Assembly (NCBI GenBank): GCA_020161355.1
Contig: JAIUOF010000005.1
Coordinates: forward strand, 124,001-188,000
DNA from: Bacteroidota bacterium
GTDB taxonomy: Bacteria; Bacteroidota; Bacteroidia; Cytophagales; Spirosomataceae
Direction: 5' to 3'
DNA length: 64,000 nucleotides
Under the pieces are notes generated by a model that saw only the letters and a list, made by a program, of their open reading frames with translations, made no database searches and had not been told where the DNA came from. Below, piece after piece: positions 1-8,498 of the stretch. Made by a program: the position numbers and the translations under genes. Within the stretch, counting starts at the first letter, position 1. Every line of letters begins with the position of its first letter.

Positions 1-1
1 T

Positions 2-1453
2 CCGGTTCTAAAATTCCAAATCAATCCTCGTACTTCCCTGACTACCGAGTATAATTATCAGTTTGTAAATATGTCGCCTCTTGGCTCAGCTTATGCCTAT
101 ACTTCTGATGGATTGGGTACACTTCCGGTTCAGTTTTCAACTTTGGAGTCAAATATGGCACCCACCAAAATCAACGATCATTCTTTTATAGCCACATTGT
201 CTCATGCCATTAATGAAAACTGGAAATTCACGGGTCAATTAGCCTATTTGCAGTTTAATCAGGTCGGTAGTAGTCTCTGGCCAAGTGCTATCAGCGGTGA
301 TACACTTAAAAGAGGGATGTCTGTGTGGGATATACTGGGGCAGATCAGAGTAGGACAGTTTTTTGTAAACGGGGATTTCAATACCGGAAAACTAAAACAC
401 AGGATTTTGGCGGGAATTGACATGGGCAACAAAGATTTTTATCATGACTGGAATCAGACAGGAGCAATAGAGGGTAGTGTGCCTTTTATAGTTTCCAACC
501 CGGTGTATGGTCAGGTTGCCGGTACAGCCTATCCGGTTTTTGACAGAAGCCTAAGTGTTAAAGAAAGGGGAGTTCATTATACCAATGTTTACACAGCTCT
601 TTATGCCCAGGATGAAGTAAGACTCCTAAAAGAAAAACTAAGGTTAACTCTGGCAGGCCGATATACCAACACCGGGGATGCAGATCCTTGGTCAGGAGCG
701 GTTGATGCCGGAAAGTTTACGCCTAGAATCGGACTTAGTTATTCTATCGATAAAAGTACCAGTGTATATGGGGTTATCGATCAGTCATTTATCCCTCAGG
801 CAGGAGCAAGTTTTGAGGGCAAAAAATTTGACCCTATTACTGGTAACAATAAAGAGCTTGGGCTGAAAAAAGAGTGGTTGGACGGCAGATGGACTGCAAC
901 AGTAGCCGCTTATCAGATTACCAAAAATAATGTTTTGACCACCGACCCACACCATCAGTTTTTCTCGATACAATTGGGTCAAACCAAAACCTCGGGTATT
1001 GAATTCGATATCAGAGGGCAGCTTTTTAATGGTCTTGATGTAACCATGAATTATGCCTATTCAGATGGAAAAGTAACCAAAGATACCGATAATCAGCAAG
1101 TTAATCGGCAGATTCCCGGCACTGACAAACATATTGCCAATGCCTGGCTAAATTATCGTATTCCCGAAGGAAAGTCACGGGGACTTGGATTTTCGTTGGG
1201 TGTATCGCATGCGGCTGGCCGATCGGCATGGTACGCTGAATACGACAAAAGCATTGACCCAAGTATGCCTGCTTATACCCGATTTGACGCTGCCACTTCT
1301 TATCAGGTAGGAAAATTTGGGGTAGCCTTGAATGTCAATAACCTGTTCAATGCCGATGTGTTTTCAGGAGCTTATTATTCCTGGAGTAAATTTTATTATT
1401 ACCAGACAGAAGCCTACAGAAACTTCAGGTTAAGTATCAATTATAAGTTTTGA
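2..1453 (+). CDS. TonB-dependent siderophore-type receptor, C-terminal part (partial at window edge)
   Basis: The frame is open from base 2, so the gene starts outside the window; 483 residues are visible. It shows outer-membrane beta-barrel strands: alternating aromatic and polar residues, strand and loop phrases such as LRLTLAGRYTNTG and FTPRIGLSYSIDKSTSVYG, and the FhuE/FepA-like segment ELGLKKEW. The last residues (FRLSINYKF) end in the C-terminal Phe typical of BAM-inserted barrels. The plug domain is not in view. A PepSY membrane protein starts 4 bases downstream, a pairing common in ferric-siderophore uptake and reduction. The receptor class is confident; the ligand is inferred to be an iron chelate. 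Confidence 0.88.
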   Translation, partial: PVLKFQINPRTSLTTEYNYQFVNMSPLGSAYAYTSDGLGTLPVQFSTLESNMAPTKINDHSFIATLSHAINENWKFTGQLAYLQFNQVGSSLWPSAISGDTLKRGMSVWDILGQIRVGQFFVNGDFNTGKLKHRILAGIDMGNKDFYHDWNQTGAIEGSVPFIVSNPVYGQVAGTAYPVFDRSLSVKERGVHYTNVYTALYAQDEVRLLKEKLRLTLAGRYTNTGDADPWSGAVDAGKFTPRIGLSYSIDKSTSVYGVIDQSFIPQAGASFEGKKFDPITGNNKELGLKKEWLDGRWTATVAAYQITKNNVLTTDPHHQFFSIQLGQTKTSGIEFDIRGQLFNGLDVTMNYAYSDGKVTKDTDNQQVNRQIPGTDKHIANAWLNYRIPEGKSRGLGFSLGVSHAAGRSAWYAEYDKSIDPSMPAYTRFDAATSYQVGKFGVALNVNNLFNADVFSGAYYSWSKFYYYQTEAYRNFRLSINYKF

Positions 1454-1457
1454 TAAA

Positions 1458-2576
1458 TTGACTTTCAAGAAAATCATAGGAAAAATACACCTCTGGCTTG
1501 GTCTTAGCACCGGGCTGGTGGTGTTTGTTGTAAGCATTACAGGTTGCTTGTATGCTTTTCAAAAAGAAATACAGGACGCTCTGCAACCATTCAGGTTTTC
1601 AAAAGTGGAAAGCAGAGAAATATTGCCCCCCTCTGAATTTGAGAAAATAGCTAGAAGACAACTGCCGGATGCTCATCTACATGCTATCAATTACCCCGGA
1701 AAAGGACGAAGCGTTGAGGCAATCTTATATGGATTGAATCCTGAGCACTATTTTATTATTTATCATAACCCTTATACGGCGGAGGTTATTCATGTGCAAA
1801 ATATGGAGGAAACCTTCTTTCATTGGGTGCTGGACGGGCATTATTATTTGTGGCTACCGCCCAAAATCGGTCAGCCAATCACCTCTTACGCAACTTTGAT
1901 TTTTGTTTTTATGATTATCACCGGTCTTGTACTTTGGTGGCCAAAAAACAAGGCAGCAGCCAAACAAAGGTTTTGGTTTCGTTGGAAAAATACTACTCAA
2001 TGGAAGCGAAAAAATTATGATCTTCACAACATTCTGGGTTTTTACAGCTCGGTTTTATTGCTTATCATTTCAATTACAGGCATTTTCTTTGGTATTCAGT
2101 GGTTTACGTATCTTATTTATAAGGGTACCGGCGGTGAAAAAGAACTACTTTTTAAAGAGCCTGTTTCTCAAAAAAACAAAAGTATAGGTTTTAAGAGACC
2201 TGTTACAGACTTGGTTTGGGAAAAAATGAAAGCTGAACACCCGAATGCAATTTCACTTGAAGTTCATGCGATTGAGTCAGATTCATCGGCTATCGGAGCC
2301 AATGTCAATACCCGGGAGGATATGTATTGGAGTATCGACTATCGGTATTTTGATCAATATACGCTCGAAGAAATCCCGGTAAATCATGTTTATGGAAGGC
2401 TTAAAGATGCAAATGTTGCCGATAAACTCATCAGGATGACTTATGATATTCATACCGGAGGCATATTAGGCTTTTCAGGCAAAGTTCTGGCATTTTTATT
2501 ATCTTTAGTAGCTGCCAGTTTGCCAGTAACTGGTTTTATGGTTTGGTGGGGCAGGAGGACGAAAAACATTCTTTAA
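1458..2576 (+). CDS. PepSY-associated TM helix protein (putative ferric-siderophore reductase)
   Basis: 372 aa inner-membrane protein of the PepSY_TM family. TM segments lie near residues 12-34 (LGLSTGLVVFVVSITGCLYA), 140-160, 190-212 and 340-362, with a periplasmic region containing PepSY-like sequence. Conserved His residues sit at or near helix ends (IHLWLG, FHWVLDGHYY, YDLHNILGF, DIHTGG) and could ligate haem, as proposed for PepSY iron-reductase relatives. The start is TTG at 1458, 4 bases after the receptor stop; no ATG is available until deep in the protein. Co-transcription with the TonB receptor suggests it reduces or releases imported ferric siderophore. The reductase role is inference. 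Confidence 0.85.
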   Translation: MTFKKIIGKIHLWLGLSTGLVVFVVSITGCLYAFQKEIQDALQPFRFSKVESREILPPSEFEKIARRQLPDAHLHAINYPGKGRSVEAILYGLNPEHYFIIYHNPYTAEVIHVQNMEETFFHWVLDGHYYLWLPPKIGQPITSYATLIFVFMIITGLVLWWPKNKAAAKQRFWFRWKNTTQWKRKNYDLHNILGFYSSVLLLIISITGIFFGIQWFTYLIYKGTGGEKELLFKEPVSQKNKSIGFKRPVTDLVWEKMKAEHPNAISLEVHAIESDSSAIGANVNTREDMYWSIDYRYFDQYTLEEIPVNHVYGRLKDANVADKLIRMTYDIHTGGILGFSGKVLAFLLSLVAASLPVTGFMVWWGRRTKNIL

Positions 2577-2947
2577 ATACGGACTAGTTTTTTAAATTGT
2601 AATACTGAGATTTTTTTTGATTCGTTTAAAGTCTTCTTAGTGTTTTACATTAAAATTCATAAGCCAAATATTAAGCAATTTGTTAAAAAAGCTTGTTGTC
2701 ACTGAAAAGATGACATTTGTTACAAAAATAAAATTCATTATTCCTGATCTTTGCAAATAATTCTATTTTTGAAGTATTCTCATTGTTGGTTAATACAATT
2801 TTGTTTAACTTTATGTTATTAAAATGTATTAGTTTCAGTATTTATTTCTTGGTAAGAAATTAGAATTTCTTTAAAATTTGCTAAAAAATATTGAAATATG
2901 AAAATATATACATTTCTTTGAATCAAAATTTTTAAACAGGCGTTATT
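2577..2947. other. Intergenic region before the sulfur locus
   Basis: A 371-base AT-rich gap between the iron-uptake pair and the ArsR gene. No open frame looks coding. Its only clear structure is the 18-base inverted repeat at 2854-2871, listed separately. The ArsR promoter must lie here, but I see no clean TAnnTTTG box. Confidence 0.6.
2854..2871. promoter_or_regulatory. Inverted repeat, candidate operator upstream of ArsR
   Basis: AAGAAATT-AG-AATTTCTT is a perfect 8+8 inverted repeat with a 2-base spacer, about 75 bases before the ArsR start. ArsR-family repressors usually bind such dyads in their own promoters. The repeat is seen; the binding is inferred. Confidence 0.4.
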
Positions 2948-3253
2948 TTGGAAATTGCTTACAAATTAGATCTTGAAAAATTAGAAAAAGCAGCTTTGGT
3001 TTTAAAGACCGTCGCACACCCCATAAGGCTGGCGATTGTAGAGCTTCTAACTGAGCGGGAGAGCCTTTCTGTAAATGAAATATGTGATTTATTGGGTGGA
3101 GAACAATCTCTGATTTCCCATCATTTAATCAATATGAAACTCAAAGGCGTTTTAAAGTCAACCAGAGAAGGTCAGTTTATGTTTTATTCTTTGAAAATTA
3201 AAGAGATTACTCATTTGATGGATTGTATTGAGAATTGTACATGCAAAATGTAG
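2948..3253 (+). CDS. ArsR-family winged-helix repressor, probable persulfide sensor (BigR/SqrR-like)
   Basis: 101 aa, the usual size for ArsR/SmtB repressors. TVAHPIRLAIVELL (residues 21-34) is the family entry helix and SLISHHLINMKLKGVLKSTREGQ (about 54-76) covers the recognition helix and wing, here split by description only. Cys46 lies in the helix of NEICDLL and Cys93 in the last helix, with Cys97 and Cys99 after it. In BigR and SqrR a Cys of the early helix and one of the last helix form a polysulfide bridge that releases DNA. The next genes are TauE and a persulfide dioxygenase, the classic BigR targets. Start is TTG; the next ATG (Met63) would remove the DNA-binding half. The family is sure; persulfide sensing is inferred from cysteines and context. 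Confidence 0.87.
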   Translation: MEIAYKLDLEKLEKAALVLKTVAHPIRLAIVELLTERESLSVNEICDLLGGEQSLISHHLINMKLKGVLKSTREGQFMFYSLKIKEITHLMDCIENCTCKM

Positions 3254-3371
3254 TTTTTTGCGTGTCTAATAAATGAAAAAAACAACATATATTCATAATA
3301 AGTTTTTTATAGATTGTTGTTTATTGATGATTGGAATTGTAATAGGATAAAAGATTGGAATTGAATAATTT

Positions 3372-4172
3372 ATGGAATATTTAGGCTACATTGGTGCTAT
3401 TTTAATGGGTATGTCTCTTGGCTTAATAGGAGGAGGAGGTTCTATTCTCACAGTACCAATATTAGTTTATCTTTTTTCGGTTGATGCGGTTGTTGCAACA
3501 GCTTATTCTCTTTTTATCGTTGGGGTAACCAGTATTTTTGGATCTTCAAGCCATTTCAGACAGGGCAATATCCACTGGCGTACTGCCATCGTTTTCGGAA
3601 TACCATCTATTTTATCGGTTTATCTCACCCGGAAGTTTTTAGTGCCGCTTATTCCTCAGGAGATAGTCACCATTGATGATTTTGTGGTAACCAAACCCAT
3701 TTTTATGCTTTTGGTTTTTGCTTTATTGATGGTTGTGGCATCTTATTCTATGATTAAAAAGCCTTCTAAAGACAAAGAAACCCTGGAAGAAGATGAAATA
3801 GATTATGACTATCCTTTGATTTTACTTGAGGGTGCGGTAGTGGGGGGTATCACCGGTTTCGTGGGTGCCGGTGGCGGTTTCTTAATTATTCCGGCACTGG
3901 TGCTTTTGGCCAAGCTCCCGATGAAAAAAGCCGTTGGTACATCGTTGGTAATCATAGGTTTGAAGTCCCTTATTGGGTTTACCGGTGACCTTCATGGCGA
4001 TACCGCCATTGACTGGAAATTCCTTCTGATTTTTACGGCTATAGCTGTAATCGGGATATTTATTGGGAGTAATTTATCGAAAAAAGTACCCAATGAAAAA
4101 CTCAAACCGGCTTTTGGTTATTTCGTGTTAGTAATGGGTATTTATATTATCATAAAAGAGGTGTTTTTTTAA
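3372..4172 (+). CDS. TauE/SafE-family exporter (probable sulfite export)
   Basis: 266 aa polytopic inner-membrane protein. Two repeated halves carry the family glycine signatures: LGLIGGGGSILTVPILVYL near the N terminus and GITGFVGAGGGFLIIPALVL in the middle. About eight helices are split by an acidic cytoplasmic linker (KDKETLEEDEIDYDYP). It lies 38 bases before a persulfide dioxygenase, whose product is sulfite; BigR and cst operons carry the same TauE neighbour. Sulfite or another organosulfonate/oxyanion as substrate is therefore inferred from context, not from residues. Confidence 0.88.
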   Translation: MEYLGYIGAILMGMSLGLIGGGGSILTVPILVYLFSVDAVVATAYSLFIVGVTSIFGSSSHFRQGNIHWRTAIVFGIPSILSVYLTRKFLVPLIPQEIVTIDDFVVTKPIFMLLVFALLMVVASYSMIKKPSKDKETLEEDEIDYDYPLILLEGAVVGGITGFVGAGGGFLIIPALVLLAKLPMKKAVGTSLVIIGLKSLIGFTGDLHGDTAIDWKFLLIFTAIAVIGIFIGSNLSKKVPNEKLKPAFGYFVLVMGIYIIIKEVFF

Positions 4173-4210
4173 ATCTAATTTTTGGAATCATTAAATAAAA
4201 AATAAAAACT

Positions 4211-5632
4211 ATGGTACTTGAACAAATTTATACGGGCTGTCTTGCTCAGGGAGCCTACTATCTGGAGTCAGAAGGCGAATGTGCCATTATTGACCCCCTT
4301 CGTGAAGTTACGCCTTATATCGAAAAAGCACAGGCAAATGGTGCTAAAATCAAATATATTTTTGAAACGCATTTTCATGCAGATTTTGTAAGCGGTCATT
4401 TGGAACTGTCAAAAAAAACAGGTGCAGAGATAGTTTTTGGACCTACTGCCGTGCCGGGTTTTAAAGCTACTGTTGCTACTGACGGTCAAATTTTTGAATT
4501 AGGAAATTTGAAAATCAAAGTGTTGCATACTCCGGGTCATACTATGGAATCCTCTACTTTCCTTCTTATTGATGAGAATGGAAAAGAGCATTGTATTTTT
4601 TCGGGAGATACTTTGTTTATAGGAGATGTGGGTCGTCCTGATCTTGCCCAAAAATCAGATCTTACCATTCAGGATCTTGCCGGACACTTGTTTGATTCGC
4701 TTAGAAATAAAATTATGACTCTTCCCGATGACCTTTTGGTGTACCCGGCTCATGGAGCTGGCTCGGCTTGTGGTAAAAACATGAGTAAAGAGACTTATGA
4801 TACATTGGGCAATCAGAAAATGTTTAATTATGCACTGAGAGCCAATATGACCAAAGAGGAATTCATCAAAGAAGTGACCGACGGTCTTGAATTGGTTCCT
4901 CCGCCATATTATTTCCCTAAAAACGTAATGTTGAACAAAGCCGGAGCACAGGACCTGGATCAGGTAAAATCACAGGCTCAAGCCCTTTCAGTTGAGGCTT
5001 TTGAAGCCGCCGCTAATGAAACCGGTGCTTTGATTATTGATACTCGTAATCAGCAGATTTTCAAGGATGGCTTTATCCCAAATTCAATATTTATTGGAAT
5101 CAAAGGCGATTTTGCACCATGGGTGGGTACTTTGATAACTGATATTGAGCAACCTATTCTTTTAGTAGCCGAAGACGATATGATTGAAGAAGTTATCACC
5201 CGTCTTTCAAGAGTGGGTTATGACAATATTCTCGGTTATTTGAACGGTGGTTTTGAAGCCTGGAAAAATTCAGGGAAAGAAGTGGATACCATCGTTTCGA
5301 TTCCGGCCACCGAGTTTGCTGAAAGATTTAAAAAAGCAGAAGGTAACCTTGTGGTAAAAGATGTAAGAAAGCCTACCGAATATATGGCCGAGCACGTGGA
5401 AGAAGCCATGAATATTCCTTTGGCCAATTTGAGCAAAAATATGGTTGAATTCTCAAAAGATGAAGATAATTACATTCACTGTGCAAGTGGCTACAGATCT
5501 ATGGTGGCAGCATCAATTCTGAAATCAAGAGGTTTTGACAATGTAATTGACGTTGCCGGCGGATTTAAAGCCATTTCTGCTGATACTGATGTTCCCTGTA
5601 CAGACTACGTTTGTCAGTCAAAAATGAAATAA
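4211..5632 (+). CDS. Persulfide dioxygenase fused to two rhodanese domains (CstB-like)
   Basis: 473 aa cytosolic fusion. Residues 1-230 are an ETHE1-like metallo-beta-lactamase fold: His54-x-His56-x-Asp58, then HTPGHT and SGDTLFIGDVGRPD supply the iron ligands. Residues about 260-350 are a rhodanese fold without the catalytic Cys (the loop reads LLVAEDDM). Residues about 360-465 are a second rhodanese with active Cys424 in HCASGYRS. This order (dioxygenase, dead rhodanese, live rhodanese) matches CstB of Staphylococcus aureus, which converts persulfide to thiosulfate. It would process the persulfide made by the SQR encoded 5.5 kb downstream. A hairpin terminator follows. Confidence 0.93.
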   Translation: MVLEQIYTGCLAQGAYYLESEGECAIIDPLREVTPYIEKAQANGAKIKYIFETHFHADFVSGHLELSKKTGAEIVFGPTAVPGFKATVATDGQIFELGNLKIKVLHTPGHTMESSTFLLIDENGKEHCIFSGDTLFIGDVGRPDLAQKSDLTIQDLAGHLFDSLRNKIMTLPDDLLVYPAHGAGSACGKNMSKETYDTLGNQKMFNYALRANMTKEEFIKEVTDGLELVPPPYYFPKNVMLNKAGAQDLDQVKSQAQALSVEAFEAAANETGALIIDTRNQQIFKDGFIPNSIFIGIKGDFAPWVGTLITDIEQPILLVAEDDMIEEVITRLSRVGYDNILGYLNGGFEAWKNSGKEVDTIVSIPATEFAERFKKAEGNLVVKDVRKPTEYMAEHVEEAMNIPLANLSKNMVEFSKDEDNYIHCASGYRSMVAASILKSRGFDNVIDVAGGFKAISADTDVPCTDYVCQSKMK

Positions 5633-5656
5633 GCTTTTTCTCAAAAAGCAAAAATT

Positions 5657-5690
5657 GAATAGGATTCTTGCAATGAATCCTATTCTTTTA
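5657..5690 (+). terminator. Intrinsic terminator after the persulfide dioxygenase gene
   Basis: GAATAGGATTC, loop TTGCAAT, GAATCCTATTC: a perfect 11-bp stem followed by TTTTA. It separates the ArsR-TauE-dioxygenase unit from the YeeE-SoxB unit, at least partly. Confidence 0.75.
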
Positions 5691-5722
5691 CGATTGGAAT
5701 CAAACCTTAAAAATCTTATTTT

Positions 5723-6292
5723 ATGTTAGAAATTATTAAATCTCCCTGGCATTGGTCTGTGGCAGGAGTTCTTATAGGACTCACAGTGCCAATTTTATTG
5801 CTGATTGGAAATAAAAATTTCGGAATATCTTCTTCTCTCAGGCACATTTGTGCGGCATGTATTCCTACTAAAATTCCTTTTTTCAATTATGACTGGAAAA
5901 ACGAAATATGGAACCTGTTTTTTGTGGGTGGTGTCTTAATCGGTGGTTTTATCGGGAATTTTCTTTTGGGAAATCCTGATAATATTTCCATCTCACCAGA
6001 TACCATGAAAGATTTGCAAGCCTTTGGAATATCTGACTTCAAGGGACTCATGCCTACTGATCTTTTTTCCTGGGATAACCTGTTTACCCTAAAAGGATTG
6101 GTGTTTTTTGTCTTGGGTGGATTTCTGGTAGGATTTGGTACACGTTGGGCAGGCGGATGCACTTCAGGACATTCAATTATGGGTTTGTCAAGTTTGCAAT
6201 TGCCATCATTGATTGCCACGATTTGTTTTATGGTTGGCGGAATATTGATGACTCATTATGGCTTACCACTGATTTTCGATTTAATCAAATAA
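5723..6292 (+). CDS. YeeE/YedE-family thiosulfate/sulfur-compound transporter, first half
   Basis: 189 aa membrane protein, half the length of full YeeE. About five TM helices are visible. The family hallmark is near the C terminus: FGTRWAGGCTSGHSIMGLSS, whose Cys lines the thiosulfate path in characterised YeeE. An extra CAACIP motif lies near residue 45. A partner half follows 45 bases downstream, as in the two-gene YeeE pairs of BigR-type loci. Import or movement of thiosulfate or sulfane sulfur is inferred from the family. Confidence 0.85.
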   Translation: MLEIIKSPWHWSVAGVLIGLTVPILLLIGNKNFGISSSLRHICAACIPTKIPFFNYDWKNEIWNLFFVGGVLIGGFIGNFLLGNPDNISISPDTMKDLQAFGISDFKGLMPTDLFSWDNLFTLKGLVFFVLGGFLVGFGTRWAGGCTSGHSIMGLSSLQLPSLIATICFMVGGILMTHYGLPLIFDLIK

Positions 6293-6337
6293 TTTTTCGA
6301 AGTTAAAAAAGACTTTTATAATTAAGATTTAGGTAAA

Positions 6338-6805
6338 ATGAAATTAGACGATAAAAATATTTGCGATGCTCCAAATGAGTCAAAGGTTAAGTCGGAAAAT
6401 AATCTGAAATACCTTTTGGTGGGAGCTATTTTCGGGATTGTATTTGTGAAAGCCGAGATTGTTTCCTGGTTCAGGATTCAGGAAATGTTCAGGTTTCAAA
6501 GTTTTCATATGTATGGCGTAATTGGCACTGCGGTGGTTGTGGGTATTATTTCTGTATATATCCTCAAGAAATTTAACATCAAGACTTTTTCAGGAGAAGA
6601 GATTGTTATTGCAAAAAAGCCAAATAATAAAGGTGTGATTTACGGTGGGCTGATTTTCGGAATGGGTTGGGCCATTACCGGTGCTTGCCCGGGACCTTTA
6701 TTTGCCCAAATCGGCAGTGGTTTTGGAGTTATAACAATCACCTTGCTCAGTGCCATTTTGGGTACATTTACATACGGAGCCTTTAAAGATAAACTACCTC
6801 ATTGA
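6338..6805 (+). CDS. YeeE/YedE-family transporter, second half (DUF6691-type)
   Basis: 155 aa with about four TM helices. The signature GMGWAITGACPGPLFAQIGS with a central Cys-Pro matches the second half of YeeE proteins. It most likely forms a heterodimer with the preceding gene product. The next gene (SoxB-like) starts 4 bases after its stop, so translation is likely coupled. The specific cargo is not visible from sequence. Confidence 0.85.
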   Translation: MKLDDKNICDAPNESKVKSENNLKYLLVGAIFGIVFVKAEIVSWFRIQEMFRFQSFHMYGVIGTAVVVGIISVYILKKFNIKTFSGEEIVIAKKPNNKGVIYGGLIFGMGWAITGACPGPLFAQIGSGFGVITITLLSAILGTFTYGAFKDKLPH

Positions 6806-6809
6806 TTTT

Positions 6810-8495
6810 ATGGATAACGAAATCAATCCCCGCCGTAATTTCCTGAAAAAGTCATTATTGGCCGGACTAGGCGTGGCTTCAACTCCGGCAGTTGCAATGA
6901 GCCAAGTACGGGAAACCGTTGGAATAGGACAAATAAATAGTAATGTTGTCACCTTTCTCATAACTTCCGATATTCATGCCCAGGTCAATACACATGATGA
7001 GTTTTTTGTTGAAAATGGTAAGCACGTTTTCAAGAAAAGAGGTGGGCTGGCGGTTTTGAAAACTATGATTGATACTTTGAAAAAAAGTAATCCCGATCAG
7101 ACTATTGTGTATGATGGGGGTGACTTTTTCCATGGTCATGCCCTGGCCACTTTTACCGAAGGGGAGGCCTTGATTCCCCTTTTCAATCACTTAGGCTACG
7201 ATTTGATGCTTCCCGGCAATTGGGAAGTAGTTTATAAGAAGAAAAAAATGCTCTATGATATGGGGCATGCTAATGCTGCGAAAGTATGTGCCAACATGTG
7301 GCACGATACTACAGATGAGTTTAATGGAGAGCTGGTTTATCCGCCTTTTTGGATCAAAAACATGGGGGGTACTAAAGTAGGAGTCATAGGCTATACCGAT
7401 CATCTGGTACCCAAAAGACAATCTCCGGCTTTCAGTGCAGGTTTGCGTTTTGATCATCCCGAGAAAAATCTTTCCAAGTATGTGAAATATCTGAAAGAAG
7501 TAGAAAACTGTGGGGTCATAGTGGTGGTAACACATATCGGATTGGCACAACAGGTAGGTCTCGCCAATAATCCTGCGGCACAAGGGGTTGATATAATTAT
7601 AGGAGCCGATACTCATGAAAGACTCCGAAAACCCATCAAAGGTAAATACACTGACGTAGTGGAATGCGGTGCTTTTGGCTCATTTGTGGGTAAACTCGAT
7701 CTTAAAATTGAAAACGGACACATGACCGGGTATGATTATAATTTGCTCGATGTGGATCCGGTAAAATATAAGCCAGATGCTAAGGTTCAGGCTCTTGTCA
7801 ATAAAGCTATGGATCCTTATAAGAAAGATTTGGATAAAGTTATAGGCACCTCAACGGTTCCATTAATGCGATACTATGTGATGGAAACTCCCATGGATAA
7901 CCTAATAACCGATGCCATCAAGTGGAAGCTTAAGCCTGATATTGCCCTTTCAAATGGTTTCAGGTTTTGTCAGCCACTGTCATCAAAAGACCCCAAAACA
8001 GGATTGGTAAACATAACGGAAGAATTTCTTTGGAATATGCTCCCGCTTGATTCTGAGGCTAAAACAGGGATAATAACCGGTTTGCAGGTCAAAAAATGGC
8101 TGGAACAGGAGCTTCAAAATGCTTTTGCCCCTAATCCGGCTAAGAGATTTGGGGGCTGGTTTGTGAGATATTCCGGCATGGAAGTAAATTTTACAATCGC
8201 CAATGAAACCGGAAAAAGAGTTAACTGGGTAAAGATAGGAGGTAAGGAATTGGTAGATGATCAGGAATATTCGATTGTAGCATGTGAGAGGGAAGGAGAT
8301 CCCAACGATACACTCTGCCGAATCGAACACGTCAAAAATCCGGTAAAACATACCATAATGATGCATGACATCATCAAAGAATATCTCAAAGTGTATTCTC
8401 CAATTTCTCCCAAACTAGAAAAAAGAGCTACCGCCACGGATGCACCCGATACGCTTTTGACGCAATTGAGAGGATATGATTATGAATTTATGTAA
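6810..8495 (+). CDS. SoxB-like Tat-exported thiosulfohydrolase / 5'-nucleotidase-family metallophosphatase
   Basis: 561 aa from the ATG at 6810, chosen over an upstream in-frame start at 6750 because it places a twin-arginine signal (RRNFLKKSLLAG) at residues 7-18 and sits just after the previous stop. The dimetal core reads SDIHAQ, DGGDFFHGHAL, GNWE, VTHIGL and GADTHER. The Trp in GNWE and the DTHER motif are typical of SoxB rather than of UshA-type nucleotidases. The C-terminal nucleotidase-type domain is present. SoxB cleaves sulfate from SoxY-bound S-sulfonates, but no soxYZ is in view, so either the carrier is elsewhere or the substrate differs. A general 5'-nucleotidase remains possible. 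Confidence 0.82.
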   Translation: MDNEINPRRNFLKKSLLAGLGVASTPAVAMSQVRETVGIGQINSNVVTFLITSDIHAQVNTHDEFFVENGKHVFKKRGGLAVLKTMIDTLKKSNPDQTIVYDGGDFFHGHALATFTEGEALIPLFNHLGYDLMLPGNWEVVYKKKKMLYDMGHANAAKVCANMWHDTTDEFNGELVYPPFWIKNMGGTKVGVIGYTDHLVPKRQSPAFSAGLRFDHPEKNLSKYVKYLKEVENCGVIVVVTHIGLAQQVGLANNPAAQGVDIIIGADTHERLRKPIKGKYTDVVECGAFGSFVGKLDLKIENGHMTGYDYNLLDVDPVKYKPDAKVQALVNKAMDPYKKDLDKVIGTSTVPLMRYYVMETPMDNLITDAIKWKLKPDIALSNGFRFCQPLSSKDPKTGLVNITEEFLWNMLPLDSEAKTGIITGLQVKKWLEQELQNAFAPNPAKRFGGWFVRYSGMEVNFTIANETGKRVNWVKIGGKELVDDQEYSIVACEREGDPNDTLCRIEHVKNPVKHTIMMHDIIKEYLKVYSPISPKLEKRATATDAPDTLLTQLRGYDYEFM

Positions 8496-8498
8496 GAT

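Noticed and set aside
7191..8366. Two minus-strand frames across the SoxB gene
   Set aside because: No family features and complete overlap with a strong plus-strand gene.
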